Shown here in pieces: positions 1-11,712 of a DNA stretch of 64,000 bases. The translations under genes and the position numbers were made by a program. Numbering within the stretch: the first letter of the stretch is position 1; the number at the start of each line of letters is the position of its first letter. This DNA comes from Nilaparvata lugens (taxonomy: Eukaryota; Arthropoda; Insecta; Hemiptera; Delphacidae): NCBI RefSeq assembly GCF_014356525.2, contig NC_052505.1, forward strand, positions 4,200,984 through 4,264,983, in the 5' to 3' direction. Under the pieces are notes generated by a model that was not told the origin of the DNA, made no database searches, and saw nothing but the letters and a program-made list of their open reading frames with translations.

Positions 1-1118
1 TTCAAATGGTGACGTCGAGGAGACTAGAATCGACTGGTCTGAGTGTCACCATTTGCAAACACATGCTCTCCACTAGAGTCGTGTCTCTTCTCCACCTGAG
101 TCGCGTAAGTGTGAGTTGAGCCTAAGTAGTATGCTTAGACATTATTGTGCAATAGACGGCACACGGCTTTGGTATATTATACAGCTGTCAAAATTTGGAA
201 CTCATATCACTTGAATATGTTTTTTTTATTTAAATATGATTTTACCTCTTGAAAATGCTGGGTGCTTCAAAGAAGTCAATTTCATTAGACATTTTATTGC
301 CATCTTTCCAAAGCGGAGGTACGGCTTCTTAGGAAAGCGTGAAATTGATGATGAGTCTCAAAATTTCGTGGAGGAACAACGACTCCAATTCCTTGATCAT
401 CAGCTTTCACGTGCCCATGAAGACATTCATATACGAACATCGCATCAAATTTGGTTCTTCTCCATTCCAAAAATTCCACGGACTAGCAGAATTGTCATTT
501 AAAAAAAATTACCATTTAAAATATTCACGAATAGAGTTAAACGATTTCTGTTGACGAATCCAATTTATGAAATAGAAGAGTTCTATGACGTAGTTGACAA
601 TATGCTTGATTAGCTACTAGGTATTCTCATGAGTCAACTAGTCACATGATTATGTCTTATGAGTGTGTTTTACTTATATTGTTATGATAATAAGTATATT
701 TTTATGTTTATAATTTATTGTAATGACTTCCTGCTTGTAATAATTATGATTCAATCTATCATTGACATTTGTAATGCAATTAATGTTCTCAATTAGCTGT
801 TACAATAAAGTATTTTGACTTTTGGCTGTAAGAGAGTTTCTCATGTCTGGCATAAGTCGTGTTAATGCAAGATGCACAATTCCTCGAACAGATTCAATTT
901 TCAATTTTCTTAGATGTACGTAAACTGTATCAGTCGCAGTCAGTCAGTCGATGATTAAACATCTATTTTCGAACCGTCCGTTATCTCGCTAACTGGTTGT
1001 CGTTTGCTGCTCCGTGCTTCTGCCTGAATTCCGCAATACCGAACTCTTCGAATTCTCTCAGTTTGTAGTTTTTCAGTTTTAATTCATTTTAGTTTCCTTT
1101 CTTCTATCACTTTTGGAA
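1..1118. other. No recognisable gene; probable LINE-A 5' leader in last ~230 bp
   Basis: Short open stretches near 236-554 overlap on both strands, have no recognisable domain and no codon-like bias, so I do not call a gene. The stretch from about 881 to 1118, directly upstream of the LINE-A ORF1 start, is slightly more GC-rich and probably belongs to the LINE 5' untranslated region. That assignment is positional only; the 5' end of the element is not visible. Confidence 0.35.
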
Positions 1119-2076
1119 ATGTCAGACACGTGCAAAAAGTGTAATTCCAGTGTCCAAGTGAGCAAGCAAGACTGCTTCAAGTGTACAGCGTGCAATGGTG
1201 CGTTTCACCCTGCTTGTTTGGACGATAAGTCTAGTGACCCAAATAAAAAATCCAGCCTTAGAAAAAACTGGAAGTGCGAAATGTGTAGTCATCAAGACAG
1301 TGTAGCTTCTATTCTCAAAGCTTTCCGAATAGAAACAAATGCTAAACTTGATCAAGTCCAAGTCGATCTAACATCAGTAAAAAAAGACGTCAGTGAGCTA
1401 AAAACTCAATTCAATGATATTGAAAAAAAATGTGGTAAGAACACAGAAAGTATAGATAAGTTGGTGGTTGAGAACTCTCGTCTCTGTGGTGAAGTGAAAT
1501 TCTTGAAATTGCAGGTTGCTGATCTTCAGCAACACACAAGAAAAAACAATGTTATAATCACTGGTTATAATCCCTGTTACAAAGGGTGAGAATGTTTTCT
1601 TCATTTTACAAAGAATAGCAGCCTTGTTGAACATTAGACACGATAAATATGATGTTTCAGCAGCGCATAGGCTACCTAACAGAAATAAAAATAACCCGCC
1701 GCCCATTGTCGTGAACTTTGTTTCTCGTTTGACGAAAAGTGAATGGATTCATGCGAGGAAGCAGAGGAAAGGTATTTCTGCCGTAGAACTTCATAATCAA
1801 TTTCCAAACAGACAGATTTACATCAATGAACATCTGGCGCAGCATACGAGTTCCATTTTCAATGCTGCGAGAGCCCTGCTGAAGACGAACAAACTGGCTT
1901 CCGTATGGGTCCGCGAAGGAAGAGTGTTAGCCAGGAAAAGCGCAACAAGCCCTGTTTTCCGGATCATGAATTTGGACCAACTTGAGGAGTTTAAATCCGC
2001 ATCCCAAACTCCTGAACCAACAGATAACATCAATGATGGCGAGGATAAGAGTGGTGAGGACGAGGACAATCAGTGA
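1119..2076 (+). pseudogene. LINE-A ORF1: PHD-type zinc finger, coiled coil, FP-C-like domain; one frameshift
   Basis: This is the ORF1 RNA-binding protein of a CR1/Jockey-type non-LTR retrotransposon. The ATG at 1119 is chosen because it directly precedes the zinc finger. Residues ~5-60 show a PHD-like C4HC3 pattern: CKKC, FKCTAC, FHPAC, then WKCEMC. A heptad-rich coiled coil follows (about 1320-1530). At about 1566-1572 the frame shifts by one base. The second frame (about 1570-2076) encodes a domain like the C-terminal part of baculovirus FP/LINE ORF1 proteins, with AAHRLP, IVVNFVSR, IYINEHL and an acidic tail ending at the TGA. PHD fingers in CR1-like ORF1 proteins are established knowledge. 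The frameshift makes this copy non-functional unless it is a sequencing error. Confidence 0.8.
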
Positions 2077-3875
2077 GTGCTTTTATTATCATTTATTCCA
2101 TAACTCCTTTACCTCTCTCTCACTCATACTCCTCTCTTATAAGCGAAAAAATGTGATTTCCTCAGAAATTTTCATAACCTATTTTGTTGGCTACAAGTAG
2201 GCTGAACCCACTTGTTTAAATTGTATTTAGAATTGCACTCTCATATAGAACAATTATCTTTTCAATTAGATCACAAAACTATTCATTCAGTTAATTAAAT
2301 TTTTATTCAACAGTATTCATAGATATTGAGGGAGGAATTGTGGTGCACTATATCGCAAAGCCTTCCTTCACTGTATTGAATAATTGATTATGTACAAATC
2401 AAAGCATATAATTAATAATACTTTCTGGTTTGCATGATGAATGCTAGCAAATGCATAAGCTAACATGTAGCTTAATGTAGCCCATCATGCTTATGTAGTG
2501 CACTAAAATTCTTGCTTACTCATATTTTTCGCTTCATCCTTTCCGTTCTAATATTATTAATTTTTTTCTTATATCCATGATCCTCTTCCTTTTTCTCCTA
2601 TTAAAGGGACCTCCTCATTCTTCTACAAGTTTAAACTGTATAAATAGACATTTTACATTCGAACAATCCAACATTACGATTTAATGAGGTGTTGTGAGTT
2701 AAGATAAAAGTGCTGTATCTACCTTATTATTGTTGATCAGTAAAGCAGATTTAGTGGTGATAAGTCTCCACTCAAAAATCTGAGATAATGATAGCACTAT
2801 GATCGGTGTGGAAGAGGATACTCTGCTTTTAAATTGTTTTTATCCAATTTCTGTTTTTTGCCATACTAGACATCTATTACGTTTTTGATTCCTCTGAGCA
2901 TGAAGATGTCTTTTTGTTCTTCTAGCTGAACTTTCTTTTATTTCATTCAACAAAGTAAAATTCCTCCAAATGGCTTTATTGATGACAGTTTTCAACTCAC
3001 TTATCCCATGCATTCAATGATTTTATTCAATGGATGGAAAATGTTCAATATTTATATTATACTCACTCTAGTATAAGAAAACCAATACAATACGGTAATA
3101 CTATCCTCAACTTACTGAAGTTGAAACAACTGGATTATAAGCATTTCTATCGGACGAGATTTGTTTTCTTCTTGTAAAAAAATATACATATATACATTTT
3201 TTTTTCATTTTACAGCACAAACTTTCATTCAAGCAATAAAAAAGTAAACTTCCAAACATTAGAGTGCAATAAAAATGAAACTTCTGATAAATATTCTTGC
3301 ATAAAGTAAAACATTTTTTATTTCTTTTTACAAGTTTCAGTGAAGGATGTCGGCAATGAGTACAGAATTTTTTGTTTAATCCTTATGCTGTTTTCTTCAG
3401 CATATTGTACACGATATGTACATTCTTCTATAATATTATGATAGTTCAGTGAACTACTTTTTCATATTTTTTCTTCTATTCTTTTATATATATTGATATT
3501 ATTTGTTTTATTTAGAGGATCTCTTTTATTTAATCATAATCATAATCTATCCAATAAGTTGTAAGTAGATCCAATAAGTAGTTCTTATTTCTACTAGAAT
3601 AGAATAGATTAAAGGCGACTGTCCGAAAACATACACATGTATAAAGGCATTGTCAGTAAAAAATACATAGGTAAAATTCAAATACTGTACATGATTTATA
3701 ACTTACCAAGCCTAATATGATAACTTTGTTTTAAACTCTATCCAATTTAATGAATTGTTATCTTTTTGCGGCTTGCTAAATTTTATATTTAACATATAAA
3801 GCACCATGAGTGGCAAGCGACGACAATTATTGTATATTTTCTTCTTCTTTTCTTTTATTGCCTACTTCAGAGATA
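2077..3875 (+). other. 1.8-kb AT-rich spacer between LINE-A ORF1 and ORF2, with splice-like ends
   Basis: I see no coding signal in this stretch. It begins with a consensus-like donor GTGAGT at 2073-2078, overlapping the ORF1 stop. It ends with a long pyrimidine tract and CAG at 3868-3870, six bases before the ORF2 ATG at 3876. If these sites were used, ORF1 would run on to a stop at 3899-3901 and overlap the ORF2 start by 26 nt, as in related LINEs. It may equally be an inserted or unrelated spacer whose ends look like splice sites by chance. Confidence 0.4.
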
Positions 3876-6397
3876 ATGAATCTGGATGCAGATGCTTATG
3901 ATTCTCCTTTAATAGACTGTGTTATCTGTAATGATATAAATAATTTCGCTAACATTGATGCTGACAAATCGACGGCGTTTAGGGTTATCCACCAAAACAT
4001 TCGTAGTTATAATAAAAACTTTGATTCTTTCGTAGTTTTTTTGCAAGGGCTTCAAGTAAAATTTCATTGTATTATCCTCAAGGAAGCTTGGCTTAAGGAT
4101 GATAGCGATTTAAATAACATTCAAGGATACACTCTGCATAGGTCCTATAATAACTTAAATAGTAGCGATGGTATTGTCGTCTATATTGATAGTAGCCTAT
4201 CCGTTACTTGCAGTCAGCTGTTGCTGGGTGGAGTGGCCACGAGCTTATCTCTTAATTTCAATTGGGAGGGGGTTAAATTCGATCTGTTGGCCGTTTATCG
4301 TAGTCCTAATTCCAGCTTTCCACAGTTCATCGAGGGTCTCTCTGCGTACTATGATAATGAATTTCGCCATTCCAAATTATGTATATTTGGTGGAGATATT
4401 AATTGCGATCTTCTACAGCCTAATCCTTATCCATTACGTGACGATTATTTGGACACGCTATGTGAGGCAAATCTGATACCGTGCATAGAGAACATTACAA
4501 GACCGGACAGTAATAGCTGCTTAGACCATTTTTTTCTTAGACGGATTAGTAAATTTGTTGCAAAATCAGTAGTAATAGAATCAGCTGTGACAGATCATTT
4601 TGCTACATGTATTATACTTCACACCCGAGAAAACAAAAGACCTGAACAACGGGAGGTAAAGTTAATACGTAACTGGTCCAATATCAACCTTTCTATATCT
4701 CATCAAAACTGGGATCACGTAACAGCTGTAACTGATCTAAACACATCCTCAATTAATTTTATCAGTACCTTACAAAATAAAAATATAATATCATCCAATA
4801 CTGTTGAAGTTGTTAATAACGCAAAAAATTCGAGGCTAAAACCATGGATCACTTATAATTTGGTTAACAGTCACAAAATCAACCTTTCAACCTGGCTCTA
4901 AAAAATAGATATATACGGTATAGAAATGTCCTTCACTCAAATATAAAACGAGCTGAATTCACTTATTATAAAAATAAAATAGATACAGCGGGAGGAGACC
5001 CTCGAAAATTCTGGTCAGTTGTTAATGAGATTTCTGGTCAGCCCACTCATAAAGATAAGTTTCCGGTTGACGCTTTCAATGACGGCAACCCTGCTCCTCC
5101 CCCAAAGGTGGAAGAAATTTCTAATGATTTCAATAGATTTTTTGCCTCTGTGGGGGTGCGTCTGGCTGCGGTGATCCAACCCTCTGGTCCATCTGAGGTG
5201 AGGGACTCCGACTATGCTACCGATGCCGTGTTTGAGCTTTGTCCTGTTGCTGAGCATGAATTGTTGACTGTGGTGGGCAGCATGAGGGGGCGTTCTGCGC
5301 CGGGTTGGGATTCAATTCCGACTCAGCTGTTGAAGGATAATGTGCATGGGCTGCTCATCCCGCTTTTACACATAATTAATCTCAGTATTTCCTCTGGCAG
5401 TTTTCCGGAGTCTTGCAAATTGGCTAGAGTTATACTTATTTATACAAATCTGGCTCGAAATCAATTATAAGTAACTTCCGGCCAATTTCCCTTCTGATTG
5501 CTCTAGCTAAAATAATTGAGAAATGCGTGAAAATCCAAGTCAATAACTACTTAGACAACAACAATATCATTTCTAACAACCAGTACGGCTTTAGAACCTC
5601 TAAAAACACATCCGATGCTCTTTTTAAAATTAACAAGTATGTTACCACACAATCTAGCAATAAACAAGTTTTAATTTATTTTCTGGACTTAGCCAAGGCC
5701 TTTGATTCAATAGATAGGAATATACTTTTTGCAAAACTTGAAGCAATTGGCTTCAAGAATCTCACCTTAAGATGGTTTAGAAGCTACTTTGAAGATAGAA
5801 CACAGAGAATATCATTAAATGGCACAGACAGTGATTCTATTGCAGTTGATTATGGAGTGGTGCAGGGGAGTACCTTGGGCCCCCTACTTTTCCTCATTTA
5901 CATCAATAACATATCCAGGTTGCACCTACATGGTCAATTATTCCTCTTTGCCGATGACACGGCACTTGTGTCTACAGGCTGCACATGGACTGAAACATTC
6001 AATAATGCTTCCTCTGATCTCGTTAAACTAAAAAATTTGTTTGACAACAATGTGTTGTCAACTAATATTTCGAAATCCAAGTGTCTACCTATATTCCTTC
6101 GTAATAGCCCCGGGCCCAGGGTGCTCAGGATGCATTCATGTGGTGACCCATTCTCCAATGACTGTAACTGTCCTGAGATAGAACAAGTCTTAACTCACAA
6201 ATATCTTGGCATAATATTCGACCACAAGTTGAGTTGGGTGGCCCATGTGCAGTACCTCAGGCAGAGGTTGCGTAAAATTAATTATGCTTTTGCACAGCTG
6301 GGAAGGTTCCTGAGTCCTGGACACTGTTGTTCTGTCTACTATGCATATGTGCAGACATTTGCGTACGCTTGCGTATGACATCTTGGCGTGGGGCGGT
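3876..6397 (+). pseudogene. LINE-A ORF2: endonuclease and reverse transcriptase, at least three frame breaks, cut by the gap
   Basis: ORF2 of the same CR1/Jockey-type LINE. The ATG at 3876 opens an apurinic/apyrimidinic-type endonuclease up to ~4600, with HQNIRS, a KEAWL block carrying the catalytic Glu, YRSPNSS, GGDINCDL, LDHFF and TDHFAT. A frame change near 4890 leads into the linker and the start of the RT (to 5470). A second change near 5445 leads into the RT core, with FLDLAKAFDSID, VVQGSTLGPLLFLIYIN and the catalytic FADDTAL at ~5950. A third change near 6365 precedes the usual ILAWGG block, and then the N gap begins. The element is therefore dead as written. Its 3' end and target site are hidden in the gap. 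Confidence 0.85.
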
Positions 6398-6497
6398 NNN
6401 NNNNNNNNNNNNNNNNNNNNNNNNNNNNNNNNNNNNNNNNNNNNNNNNNNNNNNNNNNNNNNNNNNNNNNNNNNNNNNNNNNNNNNNNNNNNNNNNN
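6398..6497. other. Assembly gap (100 N)
   Basis: Exactly 100 N, the usual placeholder for a gap of unknown length. The sequence is LINE-A RT before it and a host-like exon after it, so true distance and adjacency across it are unknown. Confidence 0.99.
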
Positions 6498-6505
6498 ATT
6501 TACAG

Positions 6506-6703
6506 CTGTCCTGATGAAGAAAATGGCGACCCAGCGCTATTTTCAGCGAAATTGTCTGACTGTGTTTATTGAATACAAAGACTTGGGTTGGTTGTGTCAG
6601 GACTCTGATGAGAAGTGTCTCACTCTATCCAAACAGAACTTCATTGCGCAACTGATGAGACAGTTTCAGCGTTTCATTACATCAACTAATCCTCAATATC
6701 TAG
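6506..6703 (+). CDS. Candidate host exon 1 (unknown protein), spliced to 11713-11866
   Basis: A 198-nt open stretch with an acceptor (TTTACAG ending 6505) and a strong donor, CTAG|GTGAGT, at 6703/6704. It reads VLMKKMATQRYF... to ...ITSTNPQYL, with normal amino-acid composition, helix-rich and with Cys, Trp and Phe spread along it. Donor phase is 1. The acceptor at 11713 continues in the same frame (Leu, then GEASEETQAR), so the two pieces fit as consecutive exons across a 5.0-kb intron full of repeats. I recognise no domain. The gap just upstream hides whatever precedes it. The alternative is a decayed gene fragment. Confidence 0.5.
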
Positions 6704-6768
6704 GTGAGTGGTACATGACAGACCATAATCACGTATCTTTAATTAATAGCTGGTTTTATTACTTTCCT

Positions 6769-6901
6769 TGCCCTATTACCATAGGAAAGGAAATTATTGC
6801 TTTCCAAAAAAATTTAAGGTACCCTAATTTCATGTTTTCTATACGTTTCAAAGTCCCCTGAGTCCAAAAACATGATTTTTGGGTGTTGGTCTGTGTGTGT
6901 G

Positions 6902-6953
<52 letters not shown>

Positions 6954-7080
6954 TGTGTGTGTGTGTATGTCTGTGAACACGATAACTCCATTCCTAATTA
7001 ACCGATTGACTTGAAATTTTAAACTTAAGGTCCTTATACCATGAGGATCCGACAATAAGAAATTCAATAAAATTCAATTC
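6769..7080. repeat. Dispersed repeat with GT microsatellite core (family also at 31545-31985)
   Basis: Starts near CCTATTACCATAGGAAAGG and shares several blocks with the segment at 31545-31985 in opposite orientation: the CCTATTACCATAGG end, the phrase around CCCCTGAGTCCAAAAA, a (GT)n/(CA)n core and an 'aagatggcgg'-like block. The (GT)n run covers about 6893-6967. No transposase is visible, so this is a non-coding interspersed repeat intronic to the 6506/11713 exon pair. Confidence 0.6.
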
Positions 7081-7745
7081 AAGATGGCGGAAAAAATTGC
7101 GGATAATTACTAAAAAACCATGTTTTTCACGTTTTTCTCGAAAACGGCTCTAACGATTTTCTTCAAATTTATAACATGGATAGCTATTTATAAGCCCTAT
7201 CAACTGACATGAGTCTCATTTCTGGGAAAATTTCAGGAGCTCCGTAATATTCTTGAGAAAAATGGCGGATAATGACTAAAAATCCATGTTTTTCACGGTT
7301 TTCTCGAAAACGGCTCTAACGATTTTCTTCAAATTCATACCATGGATAGATATCCATAGGCACTATCAACTGGCATGAGTCTCATTTCTGGGAAAATTCC
7401 ATGAGCTCCTTAATATTCTTGAGAAAAGTGGCGGATAATGACTAAAAAACCATGTTTTTCACGGTTTTCTCGAAAACGGCTTTAACGATTTTCTTAACAT
7501 TTATAACATGGATAACTATTCATAAGCCAAATCAAATGACATGAGTTTTTTTTCTGGGAAAATTGCAGGAGCTCCTTAATATTCTTGAGAAAAATGGCGG
7601 ATAATTACTAAAAAACCATGTTTTTCACGATTTTCTCAAAAATAACTTGACCGATTTTTTTCAAATTCATACCCTGTATAGTTATTTATCAGCTTTATCA
7701 ACTGGCATGAGTCTTCTTCCTGGGAAACCAATGGGGGGTCCACCC
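7081..7745. repeat. 166-bp tandem repeat, about four units
   Basis: The phrase CCATGTTTTTCACG recurs at 7118, 7284, 7450 and 7616, a period of exactly 166 bp. Each unit contains 'cgaaaacggctctaacgatt'-like and 'atggcggataat' blocks. The array adjoins the GT-rich dispersed repeat and is probably its internal satellite. The stretch 7746-8075 downstream holds nothing I can name. Confidence 0.8.
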
Positions 7746-8075
7746 CATCCTTGGGAAATGGACTTAGTAACCTCCTTCTCGTGCATGAGGTAGGTAGGTA
7801 GCGCAGTTCATAAAAAGAACACATAGTCGAGATATTTCATCTGTAGAACAGCTGTTTTGATGAATAAAAAAATGACGACTAAGAAAATCATCGAATTTCA
7901 CAATTCACACAAAGAAAAAGTACTCTGAAAACAATTATATATACACATATACAGAAGTCTGATCGTAGTTTCAAATATGAGCAAGGAAAGTTGTGTGAGT
8001 GTACCACACCAGATTTTTTTTCATTGTAATGGTAACATACTAAAAGAATAACAATTGAATTTCATAATCACCATA

Positions 8076-8340
8076 GTGATGCTCACGTTATAATGGCAGT
8101 ATTTGATTAACATTGGTGTTACTATTCTGGTCTATCATTGGACAAAGCAGATAGCGCTATATTAAATCAGATATAGGCTACCAGTATCAGTTAACATCTA
8201 TTCAAGACAGTGGTACCTATTCAATTCAGGAATCAGCCTGAAAGTATCAGGTTTTATAGTGTTGTCTATTCAAAACAGGTGCACCATCGGTTATGCTGTT
8301 TTCCTATCTTTCTCCACTGCCATTATAACGTCGACCTCAC
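8076..8340. mobile_element. MITE with TA target site and ~28-bp terminal inverted repeats
   Basis: The left end (ATAGTGATGCTCACGTTATA...) and the reverse complement of the right end (ATAGTGAGGTCGACGTTATA...) match over about 28 bp through AATGGCAGT. TA flanks both ends (8074-8075, 8341-8342), as for Tc1/mariner-type MITEs. Further right-end-like copies lie at 10441-10470 and 12545-12575. The 987-bp duplication starts inside this element. Confidence 0.65.
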
Positions 8341-8386
8341 TATAGAGGGTGTTCTGAAACAAGTTGCCCATAAGTCATAGCGTGAT

Positions 8387-8852
8387 TCCTCACATCAAAA
8401 GAAGAAAAAAAGTCCAATTAACATAGGTCCGAAAATGCTTGGTTACCAAGTTATACAGGGTGAAAGATTTCGTCTGAATTTCAGTTCCCCTGCTGAAACG
8501 AAGCCCTACAGGTATTTGTTGGCTGTTAGATGTACAATTTAGCGTACTTTATGTAAAATGAACTGAAAAATTGAATAAAAGCGTTCTCAAACGTAAATCA
8601 TGTATTTCGTCACACATCTTGAAAATTACTGTAGCTACAGGTCTGAGAACGCTTTTATTCAATTTTTCAGTTCATTTTACATAAAGTACGCTAAATTTTA
8701 CATCTTAATTAACAGCCAACAAATACCCGTAGAGCTTCGTTTCAGCAGGGGAACTGAAATTCAGACGAAATCTTTCATCCTGTATAACTTGGTAACTAAG
8801 CATTTTCAGACCTATGTTAATTGGACTTTTTTTCTTCTTTTGATGTGAAGGA
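8387..8852. repeat. Long inverted repeat (hairpin), unit 1
   Basis: Left arm 8387-8589 and right arm 8643-8852 are near-complementary over about 205 bp, with a 53-nt loop. The outer ends pair CTCACATCAAAAG with CTTTTGATGTGAAG; the inner ends pair GCGTTCTCA with TGAGAACGC. A transcript from either strand would fold into a long dsRNA stem. No transposase or clear terminal signals are visible. Confidence 0.85.
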
Positions 8853-9373
8853 ACTTGTTGTTCCTTTAAGGTTAAGATTTACTATGTTAAATGTACAATA
8901 AACACAAAATATTTTCTCAAAGAACTTGTAGAAAATTTAATTTCGAAGAGAAATATGTAAAATAAGTATAATAGACAAACGCAACATATAAAAAAATAAT
9001 CCTTAATTACATACAAAACGCATGAAATATTGACAAAATCTGTTGAGCTCTCTTTTAAAGTAAAACGGTAATATTTAAAATGTTATATTTTTTACTATGA
9101 TTATTTGATAATCCTTGTTTGTCATTGGACAAAGCAGATAGCGCTATATTAAATCAGATATAGGCTACCAGTATCAGTTAACATCTATTCAAGACAGTGG
9201 TACCTATTCAATTCAGGAATCAGCCTGAAAGTATCAGGTTTTATAGTGTTGTCTATTCAAAACAGGTGCACCATCGGTTATGCTGTTTTCCTATCTTTCT
9301 CCACTGCCATTATAACGTCGACCTCACTATAGAGGGTGTTCTGAAACAAGTTGTCCATAAGTCATAGCGTGAT

Positions 9374-9839
9374 TCCTCACATCAAAAGAAGAAAAAAAGT
9401 CCAATTAACATAGGTCCGAAAATGCTTGGTTACCAAGTTATACAGGGTGAAAGATTTCGTCTGAATTTCAGTTCCCCTGCTGAAACGAAGCCCTACAGGT
9501 ATTTGTTGGCTGTTAGATGTACAATTTAGCGTACTTTATGTAAAATGAACTGAAAAATTGAATAAAAGCGTTCTCAAACGTAAATCATGTATTTCGTCAC
9601 ACATCTTGAAAATTACTGTAGCTACAGGTCTGAGAACGCTTTTATTCAATTTTTCAGTTCATTTTACATAAAGTACGCTAAATTTTACATCTTAATTAAC
9701 AGCCAACAAATACCCGTAGAGCTTCGTTTCAGCAGGGGAACTGAAATTCAGACGAAATCTTTCATCCTGTATAACTTGGTAACTAAGCATTTTCAGACCT
9801 ATGTTAATTGGACTTTTTTTCTTCTTTTGATGTGAAGGA
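9374..9839. repeat. Long inverted repeat (hairpin), unit 2
   Basis: Copy of the 8387-8852 hairpin displaced by 987 bp; arms 9374-9576 and 9630-9839. It is essentially identical to the first. Confidence 0.85.
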
Positions 9840-10170
9840 ACTTGTTGTTCCTTTAAGGTTAAGATTTACTATGTTAAATGTACAATAAACACAAAATATT
9901 TTCTCAAAGAACTTGTAGAAAATTTAATTTCGAAGAGAAATATGTAAAATAAGTATAATAGACAAACGCAACATATAAAAAATAATCCTTAATTACATAC
10001 AAAACGCATGAAATATTGACAAAATCTGTTGAGCTCTCTTTTAAAGTAAAACGGTAATATTTAAAATGTTATATTTTTTACTATGATTATTTGATAATCC
10101 TTGTTTGTCATTGGACTAAGCAGATAGCTCTATTAGCTAGAAATAGATAGTTTTGTCGAATGATATACAG

Positions 10171-10396
10171 GTGGCCTATGAGTCAGTTGACGCTTGCAAT
10201 TTTTCAGGTCAGCTGTTGTTACAAACCAAACCAATCAGTTTACAACAATCTTATATCTAAAAACAAGAATATTCTTCACATATTGGGTTAGATTACTTCA
10301 AATACATCATTCCAACTTCAATTAATAATACATGTATTGCATTCTGTTGTGTATTATTTGATTAGATGCATATTTGTCAACTGACTTATGGGCCAT
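10171..10396. mobile_element. Small MITE with ~20-bp inverted ends
   Basis: GGCCTATGAGTCAGTTGAC at 10173 faces GTCAACTGACTTATGGGCC ending at 10394, giving 17 of 19 complementary positions by eye. No open frame. The target-site duplication is not clear. Confidence 0.5.
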
Positions 10397-10996
10397 TCTG
10401 TATACAAGGATAGCAACACAAATGTTACGGTAATCAAATACTGCCATTATAGCTTGGGCCTCACTATACATGTCTTCTACTTCTACACCAATAATTACGG
10501 CTGGTTCTCGGTGATTTGATGAAGCCAACTATATCCTGGTTTTGGAGAATACTGATTAGACTGTTCTCACTCAGCACGGCTCATCGGAATAAATTGTCCT
10601 GACTGTACTGGTCACTTTCATTGCCTGCTGCTTTAATTGGTCCAGGGATCAACATGTTCTAAATTTCACTGTCAACTCAATCCGAAAGTTGTTGTTGTTG
10701 TAGCGACTTGGGGAACCCTGTTGTTTCACTCCTCCTGCGTCTCAAGGCCCCGGAAGCGGGCCACCCCACAGGGGCTGGCGGCTGTCAGTAGTGTCGGCTT
10801 CGAGGGGCAGCTGAAAAGATGCTCTGTGCTGTGGGGTCAGGACATGAATCATGCACACCATCAGTGATTCTGGACATGTAACTGTTCACAATCACAGAGT
10901 AGCCCGATCTCAGTTGAGCAAGGATGGTGCGGGTCCTTCTGGGGGCGGATACCCCCCAAACACAGGATTATCACTAGGGTTTCTTCCCCAACCTCT
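10397..10996. other. No gene; GC-richer patch 10680-10960
   Basis: The base composition rises locally to near half GC, unlike the surroundings, and short open frames appear there, but no motif or splice signal supports a gene. It is probably a fragment of an unrecognised repeat. Confidence 0.3.
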
Positions 10997-11351
10997 ATTA
11001 CTAGGCTGGGTGAGATTTCACCCATATTTTTCTTATTTTTTTATTTCACTTTTTTGAAGTTATATTCCTATTTATGAATAATGAATCTCATGATCTATTA
11101 TTTGAAGAATATTTCAAGGTGGCTATGATAATAGTCAATTTCCTAAAAAAAATTCATGACAAATTCATTCAATATTTGAAAAACTCACACTATTACTAGG
11201 CTGGGTGAAAAATCACCCAGGGAGTCACAGTACAGTAGAACTAGCACAGGGACACAAACAAAGAACTATATTTATATCTGTAGGCATCGTTGCCAACCTA
11301 GAGCACCGAAATTTCTCAAGCCCTGGGTGATTTTTCACCGAGCCTAGTAAT
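10997..11351. repeat. Inverted-repeat element with ATTACTAGGCTGGGTGA ends
   Basis: The sequence ATTACTAGGCTGGGTGA occurs at 10997 and 11192 in direct orientation and inverted at about 11321-11351. Each copy is itself a small palindrome (GGGTGA...TCACCC). The 11192-11351 pair looks like a complete 160-bp foldback MITE; the 10997 copy is an extra end. Confidence 0.5.
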
Positions 11352-11712
11352 TAAGGGTTAAGCCTCAGTCTGCTAATGCTCAATCCGAAAGTCGTAGTAG
11401 TTGCTGTGCGTGAAGCTACATGACGCTGGTTAGGTAGTCTCTCATACTGTGCCATTCGTAACCGCACAAATCGGCTAAAACAGACAGTAGTCAACAGTAA
11501 TCGGCTTGAGTTTCGAAAAATCGGCTAGAAATTTTGACTAAACAATCCATACCATGGTATTTCTTCTTATGCCTTGATTTTTTATGGTTATATTCATTGT
11601 AACAGTTATTCATTGTAAACTGTTTTCTCTCATTGTATTTTTATGTGTTGAATTAATTAACTAAATTGAATAAATAAAAAATTATAAATGGAAATAAATA
11701 AATTGATTGCAG

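Larger units (their letters stand above)
8135..10107. repeat. 987-bp direct tandem duplication (8135-9121 and 9122-10107)
   Basis: Two head-to-tail copies begin with TCATTGGACAAAGCAGATAG. I see only two differences, CCCATAAG versus TCCATAAG and one A in a homopolymer, so the duplication is very young, or the second copy is an assembly duplicate. A third, degenerate start (TCATTGGACTAAGCAGATAG) follows at 10108. Each copy carries a large hairpin. The identical 82-codon open frames at 8600 and 9587 lie in the hairpin and are not called as genes. Confidence 0.9.

Noticed and set aside
6893..6967. (GT)n tract as a Z-DNA regulatory element
   Set aside because: A pure microsatellite inside a dispersed repeat; nothing nearby indicates a promoter.
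7118..7745. CRISPR-like or regulatory array
   Set aside because: The 166-bp units are contiguous with no spacers; a plain tandem repeat in insect DNA.
8600..9835. Two identical 82-codon open frames (8600-8848, 9587-9835)
   Set aside because: They lie across the hairpin of the 987-bp tandem unit; identity follows from the recent duplication and the protein has no domain.
10637..11057. Coding exons in the GC-richer patch
   Set aside because: Open frames are short, differ in frame, contain simple runs (poly-Val) and have no splice support or domain.
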